64,000 nucleotides of DNA from the NCBI RefSeq assembly GCF_004683885.1, contig NZ_CP038440.1, forward strand, positions 2,452,001 through 2,516,000. Reading direction: 5' to 3'. Positions 53,248 through 64,000 of the stretch are shown here, in pieces. A program made the translations under genes and the position numbers. The stretch is from Brevundimonas sp. MF30-B (GTDB lineage: Bacteria > Pseudomonadota > Alphaproteobacteria > Caulobacterales > Caulobacteraceae). Under the pieces are notes generated by a model. The model was not told the origin of the DNA, did no database searches, and was given only the letters and a program-made list of their open reading frames with translations. Within the stretch, counting starts at the first letter, position 1, and each line of letters begins with the position of its first letter.

Positions 53248-53526
53248 ATGACCACTCAAGCCGAACTCATCGCCGCCGTCGCCAAGGACACCGGTGTGTC
53301 GCAAGCCGACGCCGGCAAGGTTCTGACTTCCATCGTCGAGAACATCCACAAGTCGCTCAAGTCGGGCGGCGATGTGCGCATCTCGAACCTCGGCGTGTTC
53401 GACACCGCCGACCGCGCCGCGCGCGAAGGCCGCAACCCAGCCACGGGCGCGACCATCAAGATCGCCGCCTCCAAGGCCGTGCGCTTCCGCGTGTCCAAGC
53501 CGCTGAAGGACGCCGTGAACGGTTAA
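53248..53526 (+). CDS. hup: HU family DNA-binding protein
   Basis: A 92-residue HU/IHF-type nucleoid protein. The dimerisation helices MTTQAELIAAVAKDTGVSQADAGKVL, the beta-arm region GRNPATGATIKIAASKAVRFRVSK and the C-terminal helix LKDAVNG follow the family exactly. The arm motif RNPATG is the DNA-kinking Pro loop. It binds and bends DNA without strong sequence preference. A hairpin terminator lies downstream inside the convergent gene. Confidence 0.97.
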   Translation: MTTQAELIAAVAKDTGVSQADAGKVLTSIVENIHKSLKSGGDVRISNLGVFDTADRAAREGRNPATGATIKIAASKAVRFRVSKPLKDAVNG

Positions 53527-53548
53527 GCCGGGTTCACGACAAGATGGA

Positions 53549-56461
53549 TCAGGCGGCCGCAGGCCCAGCGGCCGGCGTCGCCTGATCGGCTTGCTGACGG
53601 GCGGAGGCCGCAGGACGGTCTCCGCCCGTTTTCTGTCTGAGGTCGGCCTTCATGGCCGTGACCCATCCCGCGAAGGTGTCAGCGCTTGACGCCAAGGCGG
53701 CGTAGTCCTGGGCCTGGGCCAGTTCCCCGCCGTCCAGCGCGATGCGCAGGGCGGTCGCCTGACGGGCGCCGCCGACCAGTCCCTGATAATTGCGCGACAG
53801 GCGCGACAGGCCGGCGGAGTCGCCCGCCAGCGAATAGGCGACGCCGGCGCGTATCAGCCGGCTTTCCTCCTCGGGCGTCAGCGGCGTGGCCGCATCGCGC
53901 CAGCGGTCGCCTAGCAGGCTGTCGTACAGGCCGGCCGCGCCCGGCCATTGCTGCTGCTTCCAGGCGATGTCAGCCCGCACGGCGCGCGCGGCCGCGCTCT
54001 GGTCGCGATCCAGCACCTCCAGCGCATGCTCATAGCGGCCAAGCTCCGAAAGGGCGCGGGCCTCCAATGCGCGACGCTGAACATTCATGGCTGTGGGCAG
54101 CAGGGTGGTGCGCGAGCTCCAGATCGCCTGCAGCGCCTGCTCGGGCTGACGGTTCATCAGATAGACGGTGGCGAGGTCGGTCGCGACCTGGGCCTTGGCG
54201 ACGCCCTCCAGGCGATTGTCGACCTGATACTTCAGCAGCTCGGCCGCCTGGCCCAGAAGGTCCACGTCCACCAGCCGGCGCGCCAGCCGGCGCACCATGT
54301 CATCACCGTCCGCGCCGACGGGCGTCAGTTCGCGGAAATCATAGAACAGGCCCAATGCCTGGATCGGCTGCAGGCCGTCGGCCCCGCCGTCCAGGAACAG
54401 GGCGCGGAAGGCGTTGGACAGGTCGGTCTGGATCTCCACCGCGCCCGGCAGCTGGGCCATGCGCTTGCCGGCCCCGCGCAGGGCGTCCAGCGCCTCGCGG
54501 TAGCGCCCTTGAGACAGATAGATGTCGCCCAGGCTGCGGATCACCGCCAGCTCGGTGGCGTCGCCTCGCCAGCGCCACTTCAGCTGCTCCAGCTCGCCGG
54601 CGGCGGCGTCGGGCTTCATCTCGCCGCGCGCCATCTGAAGCTTGATGACGCCCAGCCGCGCGGGCGTCGCGACGCCGTCCAGTGGCGCGCGGGCGACGGC
54701 CTTGTAGACCGCCAATGCTCGATCGCCCTGCCCTTCCAGCTCGAACAGGCGGGCCTGCACCAGACGCGCGGTCAGTTGGTCCGCCGCCGGGGCCGGCTGG
54801 CTGAAGCTGAAGGCGAGCAGCGCCCGCGCAGCCGGCAGGTCGCCGGTCTCGAGCGCCGCCAGGGCGTGCGCGGCGCCAAAGCGAGCCTTCCACACGGCCG
54901 GGAAGGCGTCGATGGCCGGAGCCCCTGCGGCGAAGGCCTGGCGCGCCTCGGCGAACCGGCCTTGCTCGGCGGCGATATAGCCGCGCCAGACCTGAGTGGC
55001 CGCATCCCCCGACAGGGCGCCGACCGCGAAATCCGCCTGCGCCTCGTCCAGCCGCCCGATGGCGACGCGCGCCGCGCCGCGCAGGCCGCGCAGTTCGGGT
55101 TCGCCCTGCATCGCCGGGTTCTGCTTGGCCAGGGCGTTCAGCACACCGACGGCCTCGAACCCCAGGCCCGAACCGACCAGGAAGCGGGCGAAAGCCAGAC
55201 GCGCCTCCGCGGGTGCGCGCACATCGTCGCCGGCCCGCTCGCTCTCCTGCATCGCCGCCTGTTGCAGACGGGCGTGGCTGCTCATGAAGCCCTCGTCGCC
55301 GAAGTCGCTCCACTCGGTCAGGATCAGGGCCGGGCGCGGCGCGCGGCGCGGCGCATCGACCTCTACGGCCCGCTCCAGGGCGGCGCTGGGCGCCGACAGG
55401 TTCAACCCGCGCGGACGGCCGATCGTCACCAGATCACCGTCAGGCTGGATCGTCAGATCGTCCGTCGGCGTCTCGACAGCCAGGCCCTGGGCCGTCGGCA
55501 GCAGGGTGAGGTCGACCAGTTGCCGTCGCGCGGCGAAGCCCTTTCCGGGCGCCAGGGCCGTGACCGCGGCAAACCGATCACCGGCCAGCGGGTCGGTCAG
55601 CCAGATCGTCTTGGTCGCGCCCGCCATGCGAGCCACCAGAGCCACCCGCGCGCCGTCATCTCGACCGACATCGACGCCCGTCGAGGCCGCGCCGCCGACG
55701 CCGCTGCGCGGACCCCCCAGGGTCACCGTCCAGCGGCCGCCTTCGCCCGACGCCTCGACCGCCACGTCTTCGGGCGCGGCGATGCGTAGAACCGTATAGT
55801 CGGGCCCCGCCGCCCATCGCGCATCGCCGGCCGGGCCCAGCGCCCGCGCGCCGGCCATGTCCAGCCGGGCGGCGGCGTCGAACACGATCCAGACGGCCTC
55901 GCCGCGACGGAAGACCGCTGCGCCCACCGGCGTGGCCCACTGGAAGTTCAAGACCGCCTTGTCGTCCGACACCTCGGCGCGCACGGGAACGACAGCCGAC
56001 TGCACGGCAGCCCGAGCGGGCGCAGCGCCCGCGCTCTCATAAAGGTTCAGCCACACCGCGCCGTCGGCCGAGCCCCAGCGCGCGCCCGCCCCTTCGGCCA
56101 GGCTGATGACCAGTTCGACGCCCCCGGGCGTCGGGCGCGTCTGCACCGAAGCCACGCCGGCGGGCGGATCGACGCGCAGGCGCGAAACATCGGGTGCGGC
56201 GGTCGTTCCGATTCGGACAATGACCTGATCGCCGTCCTGCCGCACACGCGCGCGGGAGCCGACGACGCCCGCGAACTCGACCCGCGTGAACTCGGCGTTG
56301 GCGCCGATGCGGATGGCGACAGGATCAAGAGAAGCCGCGCCGCTTTCGGGGCCCCGCACGGCCTGGGCCAGCGGCGCCAGGGGCGTGAACACGACGGCCC
56401 CCGCGGCCGCGGCGGCCACGGTCGTCTTCAGAACGCGCTTTCTGGCCAATGCCCCGGACAT
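53549..56461 (-). CDS. Large secreted AMIN/TPR-type envelope protein
   Basis: A ~970-residue exported protein. A signal-like N-terminus (ARKRVLKTTVAAAAAGAVVFTPLAPLAQA) precedes an AMIN-like beta domain with FTRVEFAGVVGSRARVR and VRIGTTAAPDVSRLRVDPP. A long TPR solenoid of ~30-40-residue units follows (from about residue 480), such as DEAQADFAVGALSGDAATQVWRGY and ALEVLDRDQSAAARAVRADIAWKQQQWPGAAGLYDSLL. The C-terminus is Ala/Pro/Gln-rich. Candidates are a cell-wall-binding scaffold or an export accessory. It is divergent from the DUF983 gene. The HU terminator hairpin overlaps its last codons. Starts at 56461 and 56641 are both in frame. Confidence 0.75.
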   Translation of the reverse strand: MSGALARKRVLKTTVAAAAAGAVVFTPLAPLAQAVRGPESGAASLDPVAIRIGANAEFTRVEFAGVVGSRARVRQDGDQVIVRIGTTAAPDVSRLRVDPPAGVASVQTRPTPGGVELVISLAEGAGARWGSADGAVWLNLYESAGAAPARAAVQSAVVPVRAEVSDDKAVLNFQWATPVGAAVFRRGEAVWIVFDAAARLDMAGARALGPAGDARWAAGPDYTVLRIAAPEDVAVEASGEGGRWTVTLGGPRSGVGGAASTGVDVGRDDGARVALVARMAGATKTIWLTDPLAGDRFAAVTALAPGKGFAARRQLVDLTLLPTAQGLAVETPTDDLTIQPDGDLVTIGRPRGLNLSAPSAALERAVEVDAPRRAPRPALILTEWSDFGDEGFMSSHARLQQAAMQESERAGDDVRAPAEARLAFARFLVGSGLGFEAVGVLNALAKQNPAMQGEPELRGLRGAARVAIGRLDEAQADFAVGALSGDAATQVWRGYIAAEQGRFAEARQAFAAGAPAIDAFPAVWKARFGAAHALAALETGDLPAARALLAFSFSQPAPAADQLTARLVQARLFELEGQGDRALAVYKAVARAPLDGVATPARLGVIKLQMARGEMKPDAAAGELEQLKWRWRGDATELAVIRSLGDIYLSQGRYREALDALRGAGKRMAQLPGAVEIQTDLSNAFRALFLDGGADGLQPIQALGLFYDFRELTPVGADGDDMVRRLARRLVDVDLLGQAAELLKYQVDNRLEGVAKAQVATDLATVYLMNRQPEQALQAIWSSRTTLLPTAMNVQRRALEARALSELGRYEHALEVLDRDQSAAARAVRADIAWKQQQWPGAAGLYDSLLGDRWRDAATPLTPEEESRLIRAGVAYSLAGDSAGLSRLSRNYQGLVGGARQATALRIALDGGELAQAQDYAALASSADTFAGWVTAMKADLRQKTGGDRPAASARQQADQATPAAGPAAA
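53597..53633 (+). terminator. Rho-independent terminator of HU, inside the convergent TPR gene
   Basis: A perfect 9-bp stem ACGGGCGGA/TCCGCCCGT (53597-53605 with 53621-53629) is followed by TTTTCTG. It lies 70 bases after the HU stop and overlaps the last codons of the minus-strand gene, which end at 53549. Confidence 0.75.
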
Positions 56462-56564
56462 GCCCGCCGAACCTGCCCGAGGTCGCCTTTCATCGCGGTT
56501 AACGGTTGGTGAGCGCGGCGATCGGCCGCTTGCATTCGGACGGGCGGAGGCCGACATCGTGTCC

Positions 56565-57029
56565 ATGGCTTCCGACCCCGAGTACCCGCGCCTCAGCCCC
56601 TGGTCGACGGGACTGCGCTGCCGCTGCCCACGCTGCGGCAAGGGCCCGCTCTTGCATCGGTATCTGAAGATCCGCGACCACTGCCCCGAATGCGCCCTGG
56701 ACTACAGCTTCGCCGACCCGGCGGACGGGCCGGCCTTCTTCGGCATGTCGATCGTCGGCGTGATCGGCATGATGGCCTTCATGGCGTTCGAATTCACGGT
56801 GCAGCCGCCGATCTGGGTGCATATGGTGGTGACGCTGCCCCTGCTGGCGCTGAGCTGCCTAGCGGTGCTGCCGCCGCTGAAGGGCTGGCTGGTGGCCGAG
56901 CAATATGTCCATAAGGCCGCCCCGCCCGAGTTCGAGAGCGTGGGCCGCCATGGAGAAGGATACGGCTGGAAGGGGCAGGCCGAACGCGCCGCGCGGCGCA
57001 CGCGCAAAGACGAAACGCCCAGCGCCTGA
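56565..57029 (+). CDS. DUF983 family zinc-ribbon membrane protein
   Basis: A 154-residue inner-membrane protein. A zinc-ribbon-like N-terminus has CPRCGKGPLLHRYLKI and CPECALDYSF (four Cys). Two membrane helices follow (FFGMSIVGVIGMMAFMAFEF and MVVTLPLLALSCLAVLPPL), with a basic C-terminus. DUF983 proteins are common in alphaproteobacteria and some lie near cytochrome oxidase assembly genes, but the function is unknown. ATG 56565 is preferred over upstream starts, since SDPEYPRLSPWSTGLRC begins there. A GTG two codons before is possible. Confidence 0.88.
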   Translation: MASDPEYPRLSPWSTGLRCRCPRCGKGPLLHRYLKIRDHCPECALDYSFADPADGPAFFGMSIVGVIGMMAFMAFEFTVQPPIWVHMVVTLPLLALSCLAVLPPLKGWLVAEQYVHKAAPPEFESVGRHGEGYGWKGQAERAARRTRKDETPSA

Positions 57030-57078
57030 AAGTCGCCACGCTTTCCCGCTCAGCTTGCAGCCAGCCTAGGGAGGGCGG

Positions 57079-57819
57079 ATGGCGGCGGCCCGGCTAGCGA
57101 TCGACCATCAGAGGGGCGCGGCCGTCATCATGGCCTCGGCCTTGGCGCATGCCCTGCTCATCGCCCTGCTGGTCTGGCGCGCGGGTCAGGAGGCGATCCT
57201 GCCGCCTCTCGTTCAGCCGCCCGTCATCCTGATCGAGATCGAGCCCAGGCCGCTGATCCGGGAGGAAACGCCCCGGCCACGGCTCGCCCCCCCTCTTCCC
57301 ACGCCCGCCACTCGGCCAGCGGTGTCGGGCCTGACGAACCCCGTTGCGCCGCCGCGCCCGCGGGAGGATGAGGACGAGCGCCCCAGCGCCCCCGCCCCGC
57401 GTCAGGCCGCCTCGACGCCCGGCGGAACGCTGGCCCCGGCCACGGACGACGCGTGGCGGCTGCGCCCCGAGACGACCGGCCAGGCCGTCGCTCGGTCCTT
57501 GAGAACCAGCCCGATCGGCTGCGCCAACCCCAGCCGGCTGAACAGCGTCGAACAGGCGATCTGCGCCGAGCGACTGGGCGAGGCTGCCGACCGGGCCGCC
57601 CCGATCACCGGAAGCGGAAACGCCGCGCGCGACGGTCGCTTCGCAAGAGACGGCGCCGCCGCCTTGGGCGCCTACGAATCACGCCGACGCCCGGCCTCGG
57701 GCGGGGTGGGCGTCAGCGGCATGTCGCCGGACTGCCCCGGCGGAAACCTGCGCGGCACCTGCGCCGGCGCACACCTTCCCGGCCACTATCAGCTGGACGA
57801 GAGCAATCCGCGCCGCTGA
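57079..57819 (+). CDS. Anchored Cys-motif protein of unknown family, paralogue 1
   Basis: A 246-residue protein. An N-terminal membrane anchor (AVIMASALAHALLIALLVWRA) precedes a Pro/Ala/Arg-rich segment reminiscent of TonB. The C-terminal part has a repeated Cys pattern: SPIGCANPSRLNSVEQAICAERLG, then GGVGVSGMSPDC and GNLRGTCAGAHL. The second paralogue follows at once. I do not recognise the family. The TonB-like layout suggests an envelope role, but the energy-transducing TonB box and C-terminal fold are absent. Confidence 0.8.
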   Translation: MAAARLAIDHQRGAAVIMASALAHALLIALLVWRAGQEAILPPLVQPPVILIEIEPRPLIREETPRPRLAPPLPTPATRPAVSGLTNPVAPPRPREDEDERPSAPAPRQAASTPGGTLAPATDDAWRLRPETTGQAVARSLRTSPIGCANPSRLNSVEQAICAERLGEAADRAAPITGSGNAARDGRFARDGAAALGAYESRRRPASGGVGVSGMSPDCPGGNLRGTCAGAHLPGHYQLDESNPRR

Positions 57820-57847
57820 ACTCAATCGCAGCGGCCGTCGACTGGGC

Positions 57848-58489
57848 GTGGCGGCCCTGGTCGCCGCCCTGCATCTGGCCGTGCTGGGGCCGATGGCCTG
57901 GCGGGTCGCCGCGCCCTCCAGACCCGTGCCTACCCCAGTCATGCTGATCGAACTGCAACCGCGCCCTAGCCCGGCGCCGGAAAGGCAGGGCGCAGAAGCC
58001 TCAGCCGAGAGTTCAAGCCCCTTGGCGCCGCCGATCCCGCGAGCGCCGCACGCCATCACCTCCCAAACCGCAGCCGCTGAGCCGGGGCCGCCCCTGGCGA
58101 CGCAACAAGCGCCCGCTGCGACGGGGCCGGACCACGACGCCATCGCGCGAGGACTGGCCGGACTGTTCGGCTGCCGCGACCGCGCTCGTCTGTCTCAAGG
58201 GCAGCGCGACCGCTGCGACGACCGGCTGGCGGCGCGCGCCGACGGTCCGGAGATGCGCAATCCCGCGACCGACGCGCCTTTCGTCGCCGATGGACGCCGC
58301 GCCCTTGCCGCGCGGGAAGCTCAGAGACAGCCCCTGGCAGGCGGCGTGGGCGTGATGGGCCCGGCGGACTGTGTAGGCTCGAACTTCGGGACAGGATGCG
58401 CCGGCGCCCATCTGAGCGATCGACACGGCGTCGACATGCGCCAGGGCGCGACGATCAACATTCGCCAGCGCAGCAACAAACTGGACTGA
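57848..58489 (+). CDS. Anchored Cys-motif protein of unknown family, paralogue 2
   Basis: A 213-residue relative of the preceding protein. It shares the helix-then-linker layout: ALVAALHLAVLGPMAW anchor, Pro-rich stretch, then FGCRDRARLSQGQRDRCDDRLA and GGVGVMGPADCVGSNFGTGCAGAHL, with the last motif matching paralogue 1. The GTG at 57848 is the only standard start that keeps the hydrophobic segment, though an upstream ATC (57806) would add a positively charged cytoplasmic end. It begins about 30 bases after the first gene, so the pair is a tandem duplication. Confidence 0.75.
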   Translation: MAALVAALHLAVLGPMAWRVAAPSRPVPTPVMLIELQPRPSPAPERQGAEASAESSSPLAPPIPRAPHAITSQTAAAEPGPPLATQQAPAATGPDHDAIARGLAGLFGCRDRARLSQGQRDRCDDRLAARADGPEMRNPATDAPFVADGRRALAAREAQRQPLAGGVGVMGPADCVGSNFGTGCAGAHLSDRHGVDMRQGATINIRQRSNKLD

Positions 58490-58685
58490 GCCGATTTCAC
58501 CGGTGCGTACGACAGTTCAGGTCGTGCAGCATCGCGCCGAGGTCGATCAGGCCGTTCACGGCCAGCGTCGCCGAAAACACCGCCAGCGCGCGCCGGCAGG
58601 ATCAATGCGCGACGATCCGAACGATCCAGAACCAGCAGGACAGCCCCCTCCTTAGATCCTGCTCACAGGAGCGCAGCTTGTCGCG
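58490..58685. other. Intergenic region with possible short coding remnant
   Basis: No well-supported gene. On the minus strand the segment around 58595-58500 can be read as a ~30-residue hydrophobic peptide (LAVFSATLAVNGLIDLGAML...), but it has no good start and an upstream TGA. An AAGGAGG-like site lies nearby without a suitable start. A degraded small membrane protein gene is possible. Confidence 0.25.
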
Positions 58686-58720
58686 CAAAGAAAAAGGGCG
58701 GCGCCTTTCGACCCCGCCCT
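58686..58720 (-). terminator. Terminator of the rpoBC transcript
   Basis: On the minus strand, GGGCGG pairs with CCGCCC (58719-58714 with 58701-58696), followed by a run of five T and TTTCTTT-like sequence. It lies 25 bases after the rpoC stop. Confidence 0.8.
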
Positions 58721-58744
58721 CTTCTTGGGTTCGAAAGATCCGGA

Positions 58745-62941
<4,197 letters not shown>

Positions 62942-63000
62942 CTTGGTTCCTTCTGCGGCAGACGCCGCGCAAATCATTCAGAGGGGCGAACAGGCGGACC

Positions 63001-63026
63001 GCCCTCCCCGCCTTCGCGGAGAGGGC
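63001..63026 (-). repeat. Hairpin between rpoB and rpoC
   Basis: GCCCTC pairs with GAGGGC (63001-63006 with 63021-63026) around an inner CCGC/GCGG stem closing a four-base loop. In the RNA sense it ends in a GAAG-type tetraloop. The core CCGCGAAGGCGG is shared with the hairpin repeats at 44.7 kb. There is no T-run, so it is not a terminator. Confidence 0.55.
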
Positions 63027-63037
63027 CTTGATCCAAC

Positions 63038-64000
<963 letters not shown>

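Noticed and set aside
53948-55789. 613-codon plus-strand ORF inside the TPR gene
   Set aside because: Antisense to the repeat-rich coding region. Composition mirrors the real frame and no domains are visible.

Overview
The window is a gene-dense, high-GC alphaproteobacterial chromosome segment. It most resembles a stalked or dimorphic Caulobacterales genome, and Brevundimonas is my best guess. The evidence is a holdfast-polysaccharide (hfs) gene set, a ChpT histidine phosphotransferase (the CckA-to-CtrA relay) next to CheY and CheR genes, divergent early flagellar operons with a CtrA-like box between them, a bactofilin, and RcnB-like and TPR envelope proteins. I see no rRNA, tRNA, CRISPR array, prophage or classical insertion sequence. 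No stretch longer than about 300 bases lacks a gene.

Layout. 1-4.0 kb: the end of an inositol monophosphatase gene, tyrS, a PrxQ-type peroxiredoxin, a bactofilin, and prfB with an intact programmed +1 frameshift site. 4.07-4.49 kb: a small GIY-YIG nuclease gene flanked by inverted copies of a 39-nt hairpin element, lying between mrcA and prfB. 4.5-15.1 kb: mrcA (PBP1A), a MscS channel, a cold-shock protein, a reverse-transsulfuration pair (CBS-domain cystathionine beta-synthase and a cystathionine gamma-lyase/synthase), RNase R, a NUDIX protein and a DUF5990-like protein. 15.2-23.2 kb: the holdfast cluster (hfsE-like, hfsF-like, two family 2 glycosyltransferases, then hfsB-, hfsA- and hfsD-like genes). 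23.2-28.9 kb: a Sel1-like protein, a GST, two RcnB-like secreted proteins, two uncharacterised proteins and cysQ. 28.9-30.9 kb: chpT-cheY-cheR. 30.9-41.1 kb: metabolic and housekeeping genes (M28 peptidase, GNAT-nitrilase fusion, cupin, zinc alcohol dehydrogenase, acetoacetyl-CoA reductase, glyoxalase II, methyltransferase, SixA, DUF952, pyrD). 41.1-50.7 kb: a hybrid histidine kinase, a solitary Vsr endonuclease, a Prx5 peroxiredoxin, YqgE/AlgH, a KpsC-like Kdo transferase, a ketoacyl synthase III, a DUF4142 lipoprotein, an acyltransferase and a glyoxalase-fold protein. 50.7-53.5 kb: flgB-flgC-fliE diverging from fliO-fliP, then HU. 53.5-58.5 kb: a 1,000-residue TPR envelope protein, a DUF983 protein and two tandem paralogous anchored proteins of unknown family. 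58.7-64 kb: rpoC and the 3' end of rpoB.

Functional themes are surface attachment and the cell envelope (holdfast, Kdo-linked capsule, PBP1A, bactofilin, TPR and RcnB proteins), cell-cycle and flagellar control (ChpT, hybrid kinase, flagellar export), and core information processing (tyrS, prfB, rnr, rpoBC, HU). The most unusual item is the GIY-YIG gene with inverted hairpin termini. Compensatory base changes between the two termini, plus a second inverted hairpin pair at 44.67-44.75 kb, suggest a REP-like mobile element whose nuclease differs from the classical REP-associated transposase. That is inference, not proof.
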